From Mayamaea pseudoterrestris (lineage: Eukaryota > Bacillariophyta > Bacillariophyceae > Sellaphorales > Sellaphoraceae): a stretch of 64,000 bases of DNA. Under the pieces are notes generated by a model. That model ran no database searches. It saw nothing but the letters and a program-made list of their open reading frames with translations, and had not been told where the DNA came from. Positions within the stretch are counted from its first letter, which is position 1, and every line of letters begins with the position of its first letter. Shown here one piece after another: positions 52,522 to 64,000 of this stretch. The DNA lies in contig BROI01000034.1 in assembly GCA_027923505.1 (NCBI GenBank), positions 124,001 through 188,000 on the forward strand. Reading direction: 5' to 3'. Both the position numbers and the translations under genes were made by a program.

Positions 52522-53850
52522 TCATTTCTTGCTTTGCACCTTGATGGAGACTTCGTTCAAGCGCTTCCATGGTGGCGTGAATGGATCGTTATATTGCGAC
52601 AGCGTAACTGTAGCACCTGGGACAATTTCCCATTCCTTGCTGTCGGCTAGACCTTGCATCAGTTGTTCCTTCCGGCGGTTCGTTTCCACTTTCGATGCAT
52701 ATCCGCCAAACATTATAACTGCGCGACGTTGTCCTTCCTGCAGGGCCAAGCTCACGCCACTCCCTTCAATTGGTTGTGGGGCTTGTGTCAACCGGTCGCT
52801 ACTCCAGAAATCGGAGGGCATGACGAAGGACATCTTTCGTTGGTCGCCACTTTCGTCCATGAGCACTGGAGTCGTCATTTTCATTGGCGTTTGCTGTTGA
52901 TTCTTTCCGAAAAGATACCCGGCAAGTATATTAAAGGATCCAGCGCTGACTGTCTTGGGTTTGTCGTTGTTCGGGCGCGCGTCGTCGTCAGAGGGTTTTG
53001 CGGCGCCCTTGGAGACGACGGAGCACACCGCAAAGGGCTGGTATTGTCTATATTCGATACCATCTCGGCCGGCTCGGACCAGGATGTCATACTTTGGTGT
53101 CTCGAGGTCTTCACCCATGCGTCTTCGGAGCTCATCTTGTGCTTGAGGTGCAAAGCTTTTTCTTTGGAGCTCCCGACGAGCCTTGTATTCAATCACGCGA
53201 ATCGCAGGAGTCCGTAGTCCTCGCAGCAGTTTCTCTTTAATTGTGCTAGTCGACTCGTCTGGCTCTGTGGCCAATTGTCTCAAGATTGATACAAGAGCTC
53301 GCCGTCGGCGGCGCAGTTGGTCAATTGCGTCGACACCATTCGAGTCATTTGCATCTTCGTCCGATGGAGGAGGTGTCGTGATATCAAGCGTTCTTTGCAG
53401 CGATGCCATGCGCAACCTTTTCGAAAATCTTGTGAGCAGTCTAGAGCGACTCCAAAATGCTTGGTCGGTTCGATCGGGTCCCTGAGAAAGGAGGGTGTTC
53501 AAGAATTCATCGATTTCTCTTGAATCAGTTCCATTGGAACGCATTTCATTCAATTCATTGACGAGGGTTGCGGCAGCAGAAGAGTTGAAACTTTTTAAAG
53601 CATCATATAGAAGCGTGATTTCTCTGTCATATGGTATACTTGATTCTTCAATGGTAATGCTGGGAACGTCCGCATAATTGTCGACTGTTGACGTTTCTGC
53701 CTCGGCAGCGAGTGGAAAAGCACAGTCATTTTCAGGTGATGGGCACCGTCCGCTTTTACATCCTTTTCCAACTGACGAAAGGAACCCGTCGGCTACATAC
53801 GCTAGCAGGCATGCGATCACTAAGGCGATTGAACGGACGCTTTTCGCCAT
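52522..53850 (-). CDS. Plastid-targeted SOUL heme-binding protein
   Basis: 442 residues from MAKSVRSIALVIACLLAYVADGF, a signal peptide followed by the plastid tag ADGF/LSS (Phe23). An earlier Met 12 codons upstream would bury the signal peptide, so it was not chosen. The middle region (about 60-245) is helical and unassigned, with a basic patch LRRRRRALVSILRQL. The SOUL domain covers about 250-440: ETPKYDILVRAGRDGIEYRQYQPFAVCSVV, FNILAGYLFGKNQQQTPMKMTTPVLM, KMSFVMPSDFW, AVIMFGGYASKVE, WKRLNEVSI. SOUL/HEBP proteins bind heme or other tetrapyrroles; plastid forms in plants sit in thylakoids or plastoglobules. The N-terminal helical part is longer than in animal HEBP proteins (about 190-205 residues in all). 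Confidence 0.88.
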   Translation of the reverse strand: MAKSVRSIALVIACLLAYVADGFLSSVGKGCKSGRCPSPENDCAFPLAAEAETSTVDNYADVPSITIEESSIPYDREITLLYDALKSFNSSAAATLVNELNEMRSNGTDSREIDEFLNTLLSQGPDRTDQAFWSRSRLLTRFSKRLRMASLQRTLDITTPPPSDEDANDSNGVDAIDQLRRRRRALVSILRQLATEPDESTSTIKEKLLRGLRTPAIRVIEYKARRELQRKSFAPQAQDELRRRMGEDLETPKYDILVRAGRDGIEYRQYQPFAVCSVVSKGAAKPSDDDARPNNDKPKTVSAGSFNILAGYLFGKNQQQTPMKMTTPVLMDESGDQRKMSFVMPSDFWSSDRLTQAPQPIEGSGVSLALQEGQRRAVIMFGGYASKVETNRRKEQLMQGLADSKEWEIVPGATVTLSQYNDPFTPPWKRLNEVSIKVQSKK

Positions 53851-53898
53851 GGTATGGTGGTAGGAAGCCAAAAAAATGAAAGCCAAAGATTCGCTGCA
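53851..53898. promoter_or_regulatory. 48-bp head-to-head gap SOUL / oxygenase
   Basis: Only 48 bp separate the chosen start codons on opposite strands, so transcripts probably overlap or the oxygenase starts at a later Met. Confidence 0.35.
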
Positions 53899-55109
53899 AT
53901 GGTAATGACGTCACGCTATGTCTTACCGGTACTACCGTCAAGCTTTCGTTCCACTCGCACCAAGCCATGTGGCACTATGAAAACTATGATTGCACCAACA
54001 AAAATGTTGCGCCGCTCAGTAACCGGTAGCTCCTTGTCTTCAGCGAAATCCACAGTGGCACTCCAAAGATTATTTGCATGGATCGAAGATAAATTCGGAG
54101 GTCTTCCGATCGACGAAGGCCCTGCCGCCGAAGTCATCACGTCGACACAATCATATCTTTCTCCCGCTGATTTACATCGCTTATTTACGCATCAAGCGAC
54201 TGCCATTCATGTTCGAGGATTTTTCCCAAAGACAGCAGCCAAGACACTAGGAGAGAAGCTAACTTTCGAGTACGAGGCTGGATTGGCGCGCAACTGGAAA
54301 GTAAGCACGAGTCGCGGGTTAGAGTCGAGCGATGTTTCGACACTGGGTGCACATGATCCCTTTAATATTGTGTCAGCTGATGCCAGTACGGACAAGCGGG
54401 ATGATTACTTTGAAGGAGTTTCTCGAGAGTTGCAGAACCGACGGGTTGCTGAGCAATCAGATGGAACGCTCCTTCCTCAACTATGGCCGCTCGACTTGCT
54501 GCGTCTCCAGTTAGATGAAGCATGGTCGGAAGGTGCTGGCTTGGCTAGAGAGCACCTTCCTATGAAACGACCGTTTGGTGGGGGTTTGACGCGTGTGATG
54601 AAGGGTCCTACGCGCTGGAATCAAGGTTTCATTCACGTCGATGAAATGGGACCTTTAGATCCAAACCAGGGATTATTTTCAGCCAACATATACTTGCAGC
54701 TGCCAAGGCACCATAAAGACGAAAATGTATCTGCTGCTACATGTCATCAAGAGACGCTTCGCATATGGCCGGTTGGTGTGCGCTCTCGCTGGGATTGGTA
54801 CCGCAATGCGCTCTTGTTATCTGGCTTAAGCTCGCAGGATCCGGAAGCGCAGATGCGGCTACGAACGGCGCTTGGACAGGCCCAAACTATTGCAGTGGAG
54901 CCTGGAGATCTTGTTCTCATTTGCGCACAAAGACGTAAGTTAGACTGATCACTTTCTTCTGTTGAGTTGAGTCCGAGTCACTAACACACTAACTGGACAC
55001 CATACGCTCAGCTCACGAAGCGATTGGGTTTCAACATGGAATCAGAATATCTCTGCAATGCTTTTTACAACATCATGGGCCAGATAAGCGACTGCTGATT
55101 GACTCCTGA
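53899..55109 (+). CDS. 2-oxoglutarate/Fe(II) oxygenase-like protein
   Basis: Exons 53899-54934 and 55012-55109 (intron 77 bp, GTAAGT..CAG), 377 residues. The iron-binding facial triad is visible: H246-x-D248 in [12 protein letters not shown], and a distal His in the second exon (His347 or His353 in [18 protein letters not shown]), with Arg356 placed to bind 2-oxoglutarate. [10 protein letters not shown] and [12 protein letters not shown] are core strands of the double-stranded beta-helix. [18 protein letters not shown] at about 103-120 resembles the entry helix of prolyl-hydroxylase-like proteins. The N-terminus ([21 protein letters not shown]) is basic and may target an organelle. Several Mets make the start uncertain. 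Substrate unknown. Confidence 0.75.
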
Positions 55110-55769
55110 TGGCGCCTCCGATATGTGTGCAGTTGAACGACTCGATGGATCAACAGGCTACTTAAAGCGGTATATGCTTCCTGGCAACTGTACACATAAA
55201 CGCTAGTATCATGCAAATGGGTTCAATGGAGGGATTTGTATGTTGATCCGCTGGCGGAGTTTATTCCCCTGGTCATACCAACTACCAATATCGGTACACC
55301 TTGCGTTCATACTTTTGCCGCATTTTTCTGTAAAAGCACAGCCTGTCCTTGCATACGTATCACCCTTTATCATGTACGACGTAGGTATGTACATACAGGA
55401 CGATGTACTCACTGTCAGTACTGTACTCCACTGTAGTACTATGGCGCCATGCTAGCAAGTTCCTATGAGATGAGAAGACTATCTCTGGCACCTCAAGCTT
55501 TGAACAGCACCCAAAGTTTGAACAGTGGACAAAATTTGCTGCCACACATCCATCAAGGTGGTGGCAGTTATTCTGCCACTGTTAACCCCAATGATCAATC
55601 TACTAGTTTATCAATCATGCTTTGTTACGGTCACCCTTAAGGACACAGGATGTCACACATTTATTTCTCTCCGTTTGAGGCATCTGCATCTGTGTCGTTC
55701 CACCAACCAGACAATGCCATTGCACTCTCCATGGACTGCAATAAGGTGGCACTCAAAGCTTGCCAGAGA
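55110..55769. other. Intergenic, no gene seen
   Basis: About 660 bp between the oxygenase and the first recognisable satellite monomer. Only short frames. The right part may be satellite too decayed to align by eye. Confidence 0.45.
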
Positions 55770-56487
55770 ATGGACTCCATTCTGGCTTGATTTGGGCGTA
55801 CTCATGGCTCTAGGTATGAGCATTTGAAAATCACAGCATCTGCTGGCTGAGACTGGTGACAAGTTGTCACCAATCGCATTGCAGTCTACTGAGGGACCAG
55901 CCAGGCAATCCATCTTGTAGCGCACCTGAAATAAGGATGTTAGCACCATTCTGGCTTGATTTGGGCAAACAGATGGCTCTAGGTATGGGCATTTGAATAT
56001 TACGGCATCTGCTGGCTGAGACTGGTGACACGTTGCCACCAATCGCATTGCAGTCTACTGAGGGACCAGCCAGTCAACGTATCTTGTAGCGCATCTGAAA
56101 AAAGATGTTAGCACCATTCTAGCTTGATTTGGGCATACGCATGGCTCTAGGTATGGGCATTTGAAAAGCCTGTCATCTGCTGGCTGAGACTGGTGACAAG
56201 TTGTCACCAATCACATTGCCATCTACTGAGGGATTAGCCAGGCAATTCATCTTGTAGCGCATTTGAAATAAGGATGTTAGCACGATTCTGGCTTGATTTG
56301 GGCATGCGCATGGCTCTAGGTATGGGCATTGAAAATCACGGCATCTGCTGGCTGAGACTGGTGACAAGTTGTCAACAATCACATTGCAGTCTACTGAGGG
56401 ACCAGCACAGGCAATTCATCGTGTAGCGCACCTGATAAAAAGATGTTAGCACCATTCTATTTGATTTGAAATACACATGGCTCTAGG
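55770..56487. repeat. Diverged edge of the 169-bp satellite
   Basis: About four monomers that keep the period (the CTGGCTTG landmark recurs at 55782, 55951, 56120 and 56288) but differ strongly from the main array and from each other. For example, CTTGATTTGGGCA stands where core units have GTGTATTTTGGGCACC. The dyad GGTGACAAGTTGTCACC is still present in some units. Confidence 0.85.
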
Positions 56488-59400
56488 TTGAGACTGGTGA
56501 CAAGTTGTCACCAAATACATTGCCATCCCCTGAGACACCAGCCAAGCCTACCATCTTGTAGCGCAGCCTGAATAATGATGTTGGCACCATTCTGGTGTAT
56601 TTTGGGCACCTACAGGGCTTGCTGTAGGGGCGTTTGAATGTCACGGCATCTGTGGGTTGAGACTGGTGACAAGTTGTCACCAAATACATTGCCATCCCCT
56701 GAGACACCAGCCAAGCCTACCATCTTGTAGCGCAGCCTGAATAATGATGTTGGCACCATTCTGGTGTATTCTGGGCACCTACAGGGCTTGCTGTAGGGGC
56801 GTTTGAATGTCACGGCATCTGCGGGATGAGACTGGTGACAAGTTGTCACTAAATACATTGCCATCCCCTGAGACACCAGCCAAGCCTACCATCTTGTAGT
56901 GTAGCCTGAATAATGATGTTGGCACCATTCTGGTGTATTTTGGGCACCTACAGGGCTTGCTGTAGGGGCATTTGAATGTCACGGCATCTGCGGGCTGAGA
57001 CTGGTGACAAGTTGTCACCATATGCATTGCCATCCCCTGAGACACCCGCCAAGCCTACCATCTTGTAGCGCAGCCTGAATAATGATGTTGGCACCATTCT
57101 GGTGTATTTTGGGCACCTACAGGGCTTGCTGTAGGGGCGTTTGAATGTCACGGCATCTGCGGGCTGAGACTGGTGACAAGTTGTCACCAAATACATTGCG
57201 ATCCCCTGAGACACCAGCCAAGCCTACCATCTTGTAGCTCAGCCTAAATAATGATGTTGGCACCATTCTGGTGTATTTTGGGCACCTACAGGGCTTGCTG
57301 TAGGGGCGTTTGAATGTCACGGCATCTGCGGGCTGAGACTGGTGACAAGTTGTCACCAAATACATTGCCATCCCCTGAGACACCAGCCAAGCCTACCATC
57401 TTGTCGCGCAGCCTGAATAATGATGTCGGCACCATTCTGGTGTATTTTGGGCACCTACAGGGCTTGCTGTAGGGGCGTTTGAATGTCACAGCAACTGCGG
57501 GATGAGACTGGTGACAAGTTGTCACCAAATACATTGCCATCCCCTGAGACACCAGCCAAGCCTACCATCTTGTAGCGCAGCCTGAATAATGATGTTGGCA
57601 CCATTCTGGTGTATTTTGGGCACCTACAGGGCTTGCTGTAGGGGCGTTTGAATGTCACGGCATCTGCAGGATGAGACTGGTGACAAGTTGTCACCAAATA
57701 CATTTCCATCCCCTGAGACACCAGCCAAGCCTACCATCTTGTAGCGCAGCCTGAATAATGATGTTGGCACCATTCTGGTGTATTTTGGGCACCTGCAGGG
57801 CTTGCTGTAGGGGCATTTGAATGTCACGGCGTCTGCGGGATGAGACTGGTGACAAGTTGTCACCAAATACATTGCCATCCCCTGAGACACCAGCCAAGCC
57901 TACCATCTTGTAGCGCAGCCTGAATAATGATGTTGGCACCATTCTGGTGTATTTTGGGCACCTACAGGGCTTGCTGTAGGGGCGTTTGAATGTCACAGCA
58001 ACTGCGGGCTGAGACTGGTGACAAGTTGTCACCAAATACATTGCCATCCCCTGAGACACCAGCCAAGCCTACCATCTTGTAGCGCAGCCTAAATAATGAT
58101 GTTGGCACCATTCTGGTGTATTTTGGGCACCTACAGGGCTTGCTGTAGGGGCATTTGAATGTCACGGCAACTGCGGGCTGAGACTGGTGACAAGTTGTCA
58201 CCAAATACATTGCCATCCCCTGAGACACCAGCCAAGCCTACCATCTTGTAGCGCAGCCTGAATAATGATGTTGGCACCATTCTGGTGTATTTTGGGCACC
58301 TACAGGGCTTGCTGTAGGGGCGTTTGAATGTCACGGCATCTGCGGGCTGAGACTGGTGACAAGTTGTCACCAAATACATTGCCATCCCCTGAGACACCAG
58401 CCAAGCCTACCATCTTGTAGCGCAGCCTAAATAATGATGTTGGCACCATTCTGGTGTATTTTGGGCACCTACAGGGCTTGCTGTAGGGGCATTTGAATGT
58501 CACGGCAACTGCGGGCTGAGACTGGTGACAAGTTGTCACCAAATACATTGCCATCCCCTGAGACACCAGCCAAGCCTACCTTCTTGTAGCGCAGCCTGAA
58601 TAATGATGTTGGCACCATTCTGGTGTATTTTGGGCACCTACAGGGCTTGCTGTAGGGGCGTTTGAATGTCACGGCATCTGCGGGCTGAGACTGGTGACAA
58701 GTTGTCACCAAATACATTGCGATCCCCTGAGACACCAGCCAAGCCTACCATCTTGTAGCGCAGCCTGAATAATGATGTTGGCACCATTCTGGTGTATTTT
58801 GGGCACCTACAGGGCTTGCTGTAGGGGCGTTTGAATGTCACGGCATCTGCAGGATGAGACTGGTGACAAGTTGTCCCCAAATACATTGCCATCCCCTGAG
58901 ACACAGCCAAGCCTACCATCTTGTAGCGCAGCCTGAATAATGATGTTGGCACCATTCTGGTGTATTTTGGGCACCTACAGGGCTTGCTGTAGGGGCGTTT
59001 GAATGTCACGGCATCTGTGGGCTGAGACTGGTGACAAGTTGTCACCAAATACATTGCCATCCCCTGAGACACCAGCCAAGCCTACCATCTTCTAGCGCAG
59101 CCTGAATTATGATGTTGGCACCATTCTGGTGTATTTTGGGCACCTACAGGGCTTGCTGTAGGGACGTTTGAATGTCACGGCATCTGCGGGCTGAGACTAG
59201 TGACAAGTTGTCACCAAATATGTTGCCATCCCCTGAGACACCAGCCAAGCCTACCATCTTGTAGCGCAGCCTGAATAATGATGTTGGCACCATTCTGGTG
59301 TATTTTGGGCACCTACAGGGCTTGCTGTAGGGGCGTTTGAATGTCACGGCAACTGCGGGCTGAGACTGGTGACAAGTTGTCACCAAATACATTGCCATCC

Positions 59401-62400
59401 CCTGAGACACCAGCCAAGCCTACCATCTTGTAGCGCAGCCTGATTAATGATGTTGGCACCATTCTGGTGTATTTTGGGCACCTACAGGGCTTGCTGTAGG
59501 GGCATTTGAATGTCACGGCATCTGCGGGATGAGACTGGTGACAAGTTGTCACCAAATACATTGCCATCCCCTGAGACACCAGCCAAGCCTACCTTCTTGT
59601 AGCGCAGCCTGAATAATGATGTTGGCACCATTCTGGTGTATTTTGGGCACCTACAGGGCTTGCTGTAGGGGCGTTTGAATGTCACGGCATCTGCGGGATG
59701 AGACTGGTGACAAGTTGTCACCAAATACATTGCCATCCCCTGAGACACCAGCCAAGCCTACCATCTTGTAGCGCAGCCTGAATAATGATGTTGGCACCAT
59801 TCTGGTGTATTTTGGGCACCTACAGGGCTTGCTGTGGTGGCGTTTGAATGTCACGGCATCTGCGGGATGAGACTGGTGACAAGTTGTCACCAAATACATT
59901 GCCATCCCCTGAGACACCAGCCAAGCCTACCATCTTGTAGCGCAGCCTGAATAATGATGTTGGCACCATTCTGGTGTATTTTGGGCACCTACAGGGCTTG
60001 CTGTAGGGGCGTTTGAATGTCACGGCATCTGCGGGCTGAGACTGGTGACAAGTTGTCACCAAATACATTGCCATCCCCTGAGACACCAGCCAAGCCTACC
60101 ATCTTGTAGCGCAGCCTGAATAATGATGTTGGCACCATTCTGGTGTATTTTGGGCACCTACAGGGCTTGCTGTAGGGCGTTTGAATGTTACGGCATCTGC
60201 GGGCTGAGACTGGTGACAAGTTGTCACCAAATACATTGCCATCCCCTGAGACACCAGCCAAGCCTACCATCTTGTAGCGCAGCCTGAATAATGATGTTGG
60301 CACCATTCTGGTGTATTTTGGGCACCTACAGGGCTTGCTGTAGGGGCATTTGAATGTCACGGCATCTGCGGGATGAGACTGGTGACAAGTTGTCACCAAA
60401 TACATTGCCATCCCCTGAGACACCAGCCAAGCCTACCATCTTGTAGCGCAGCCTAAATAATGATGTTGGCACCATTCTGGTGTATTTTGGGCACCTACAG
60501 GGCTTGCTGTAGGGGCGTTTGAATGTCACGGCATCTGCGGGATGAGACTGGTGACAAGTTGTCACCAAATACATTGCCATCCCCTGAGACACCAGCCAAG
60601 CCTACCATCTTGTAGCGCAGCCTGAATAATGATGTTGGCACCATTCTGGTGTATTTTGGGCACCTACAGGGCTTGCTGTAGGGGCGTTTGAATGTCACGG
60701 CATCTGCGGGCTGAGACTGGTGACAAGTTGTCACCAAATACATTGCCATCCCCTGAGACACCAGCCAAGCCTACCATCTTGTAGCGCAGCCTGAATAATG
60801 ATGTTGGCACCATTCTGGTGTATTTTGGGCACCTACAGGGCTTGCTGTAGGGGCGTTTGAATGTCACGGCATCTGCGGGCTGAGACTGGTGACAAGTTGT
60901 CACCAAATACATTGCCATCCCCTGAGACACCAGCCAAGCCTACCATCTTGTAGCGCAGCCTGAATAATGATGTTGGCACCATTCTGGTGTATTTTGGGCA
61001 CCTACAGGCCTTGCTGTAGGGGCGTTTGAATGTCACAGCATCTGCGGGATGAGACTGGTGACAAGTTGTCACCAAATACATTGCCCCCTGAGACACCAGT
61101 CCAAGCCTACCATCTTGTAGCGCAGCCTGAATAATGATGTTGGCACCATTCTTGAGACTGGTGACAAGTTGTCACCAAATACATTGCCATCCCCTGAGAC
61201 ACCAGCCAAGCCTACCATCTTGTAGCGCAGCCTGAATAATGATGTTGGCACCATTCTGGTGTATTTTGGGCACCTACAGGGCTTGCTGTAGGGGCGTTTG
61301 AATGTCACGGCATCTGTGGGTTGAGACTGGTGACAAGTTGTCACCAAATACATTGCCATCCCCTGAGACACCAGCCAAGCCTACCATCTTGTAGCGCAGC
61401 CTGAATAATGATGTTGGCACCATTCTGGTGTATTCTGGGCACCTACAGGGCTTGCTGTAGGGGCGTTTGAATGTCACGGCATCTGCGGGATGAGACTGGT
61501 GACAAGTTGTCACTAAATACATTGCCATCCCCTGAGACACCAGCCAAGCCTACCATCTTGTAGTGTAGCCTGAATAATGATGTTGGCACCATTCTGGTGT
61601 ATTTTGGGCACCTACAGGGCTTGCTGTAGGGGCATTTGAATGTCACGGCATCTGCGGGCTGAGACTGGTGACAAGTTGTCACCATATGCATTGCCATCCC
61701 CTGAGACACCCGCCAAGCCTACCATCTTGTAGCGCAGCCTGAATAATGATGTTGGCACCATTCTGGTGTATTTTGGGCACCTACAGGGCTTGCTGTAGGG
61801 GCGTTTGAATGTCACGGCATCTGCGGGCTGAGACTGGTGACAAGTTGTCACCAAATACATTGCGATCCCCTGAGACACCAGCCAAGCCTACCATCTTGTA
61901 GCTCAGCCTAAATAATGATGTTGGCACCATTCTGGTGTATTTTGGGCACCTACAGGGCTTGCTGTAGGGGCGTTTGAATGTCACGGCATCTGCGGGCTGA
62001 GACTGGTGACAAGTTGTCACCAAATACATTGCCATCCCCTGAGACACCAGCCAAGCCTACCATCTTGTCGCGCAGCCTGAATAATGATGTCGGCACCATT
62101 CTGGTGTATTTTGGGCACCTACAGGGCTTGCTGTAGGGGCGTTTGAATGTCACAGCAACTGCGGGATGAGACTGGTGACAAGTTGTCACCAAATACATTG
62201 CCATCCCCTGAGACACCAGCCAAGCCTACCATCTTGTAGCGCAGCCTGAATAATGATGTTGGCACCATTCTGGTGTATTTTGGGCACCTACAGGGCTTGC
62301 TGTAGGGGCGTTTGAATGTCACGGCATCTGCAGGATGAGACTGGTGACAAGTTGTCACCAAATACATTTCCATCCCCTGAGACACCAGCCAAGCCTACCA

Positions 62401-64000
62401 TCTTGTAGCGCAGCCTGAATAATGATGTTGGCACCATTCTGGTGTATTTTGGGCACCTGCAGGGCTTGCTGTAGGGGCATTTGAATGTCACGGCGTCTGC
62501 GGGATGAGACTGGTGACAAGTTGTCACCAAATACATTGCCATCCCCTGAGACACCAGCCAAGCCTACCATCTTGTAGCGCAGCCTGAATAATGATGTTGG
62601 CACCATTCTGGTGTATTTTGGGCACCTACAGGGCTTGCTGTAGGGGCGTTTGAATGTCACAGCAACTGCGGGCTGAGACTGGTGACAAGTTGTCACCAAA
62701 TACATTGCCATCCCCTGAGACACCAGCCAAGCCTACCATCTTGTAGCGCAGCCTAAATAATGATGTTGGCACCATTCTGGTGTATTTTGGGCACCTACAG
62801 GGCTTGCTGTAGGGGCATTTGAATGTCACGGCAACTGCGGGCTGAGACTGGTGACAAGTTGTCACCAAATACATTGCCATCCCCTGAGACACCAGCCAAG
62901 CCTACCATCTTGTAGCGCAGCCTGAATAATGATGTTGGCACCATTCTGGTGTATTTTGGGCACCTACAGGGCTTGCTGTAGGGGCGTTTGAATGTCACGG
63001 CATCTGCGGGCTGAGACTGGTGACAAGTTGTCACCAAATACATTGCCATCCCCTGAGACACCAGCCAAGCCTACCATCTTGTAGCGCAGCCTAAATAATG
63101 ATGTTGGCACCATTCTGGTGTATTTTGGGCACCTACAGGGCTTGCTGTAGGGGCATTTGAATGTCACGGCAACTGCGGGCTGAGACTGGTGACAAGTTGT
63201 CACCAAATACATTGCCATCCCCTGAGACACCAGCCAAGCCTACCTTCTTGTAGCGCAGCCTGAATAATGATGTTGGCACCATTCTGGTGTATTTTGGGCA
63301 CCTACAGGGCTTGCTGTAGGGGCGTTTGAATGTCACGGCATCTGCGGGCTGAGACTGGTGACAAGTTGTCACCAAATACATTGCGATCCCCTGAGACACC
63401 AGCCAAGCCTACCATCTTGTAGCGCAGCCTGAATAATGATGTTGGCACCATTCTGGTGTATTTTGGGCACCTACAGGGCTTGCTGTAGGGGCGTTTGAAT
63501 GTCACGGCATCTGCAGGATGAGACTGGTGACAAGTTGTCCCCAAATACATTGCCATCCCCTGAGACACAGCCAAGCCTACCATCTTGTAGCGCAGCCTGA
63601 ATAATGATGTTGGCACCATTCTGGTGTATTTTGGGCACCTACAGGGCTTGCTGTAGGGGCGTTTGAATGTCACGGCATCTGTGGGCTGAGACTGGTGACA
63701 AGTTGTCACCAAATACATTGCCATCCCCTGAGACACCAGCCAAGCCTACCATCTTCTAGCGCAGCCTGAATTATGATGTTGGCACCATTCTGGTGTATTT
63801 TGGGCACCTACAGGGCTTGCTGTAGGGACGTTTGAATGTCACGGCATCTGCGGGCTGAGACTAGTGACAAGTTGTCACCAAATATGTTGCCATCCCCTGA
63901 GACACCAGCCAAGCCTACCATCTTGTAGCGCAGCCTGAATAATGATGTTGGCACCATTCTGGTGTATTTTGGGCACCTACAGGGCTTGCTGTAGGGGCGT
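56488..64000. repeat. 169-bp satellite array, homogenised core, continues past window
   Basis: About 44 head-to-tail monomers of 169 bp, differing from one another at only a few sites. Each holds two dyads: GGTGACAAGTTGTCACC (8-bp arms around one G) and CCTACAG-GGCTTG-CTGTAGG (7-bp arms, 6-base loop). The region 56488-61151 is repeated from 61152 to the window end with the same variant pattern, offset 4,664. A truncated monomer marks the junction near 61151. Overlapping 88-codon frames on the minus strand arise from the period (169 = 3x56+1) and are not called as genes. Confidence 0.95.

Noticed and set aside
56483-63736. Dozens of overlapping 88-codon minus-strand frames with near-identical proteins (MSQGMAMYLVTTCHQS..)
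   Set aside because: They follow directly from the 169-bp satellite period, shift frame at every monomer, overlap one another and have no gene context.
56488-64000. CRISPR-like regular repeat
   Set aside because: The whole 169-bp unit is repeated with no unique spacers, and the genome is eukaryotic.

Overview
The window is nuclear DNA of a photosynthetic stramenopile, most likely a diatom. The host genes are eukaryotic, packed 50-600 bp apart on alternating strands, with few and short (76-192 bp) GT-AG introns. Five proteins (RbfA, a bacterial-type response regulator, BolA, magnesium chelatase subunit D and a SOUL protein) begin with a signal peptide followed at once by a phenylalanine-containing motif of the ASAFAP type, the entry tag for plastids of red-algal secondary origin. 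The retroelements are Ty1/copia elements of the kind known from diatom genomes.

Layout. 1-13.2 kb: a cut-off Ser-rich gene, a zinc-knuckle protein, a coiled-coil protein, DMAP1/SWC4, a methyltransferase, tRNA-Gly(UCC), proteasome beta-5, a head-to-head pair of plastid genes (RbfA and a REC-LuxR regulator) and a Popeye-like cyclic-nucleotide-binding membrane protein. 13.7-14.9 kb: a minisatellite. 14.9-31.3 kb: a nest of copia fossils. Family A lies on the minus strand at the left and on the plus strand at the right; family B lies between them and carries a 2,522-bp direct duplication of half of pol plus its LTR. 31.3-55.1 kb: RAD17, a double flavin-reductase-domain protein, a SNF2/BRM remodeller with bromodomain, BolA, ChlD, eIF5, a UBE2G-type E2, a coiled-coil protein, two related protein kinases on either side of QCR8, a SOUL protein and a 2OG-Fe(II) oxygenase. 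55.8-64 kb: a 169-bp satellite running off the window, with a decayed edge, a uniform core and a 4,664-bp higher-order duplication.

The genes are mostly core cell machinery: chromatin (SNF2, DMAP1), DNA checkpoint (RAD17), translation (eIF5, tRNA), protein turnover (proteasome, E2), respiration (QCR8), and plastid ribosome, chlorophyll and iron-sulfur work (RbfA, ChlD, BolA). No operon-like or defence system is visible. The most unusual parts are the plastid-addressed response regulator, the kinase pair with altered catalytic motifs, the stop-free introns inside the SNF2 ATPase motifs, the chromodomain-like segment in the copia elements, and the satellite with two conserved dyads.
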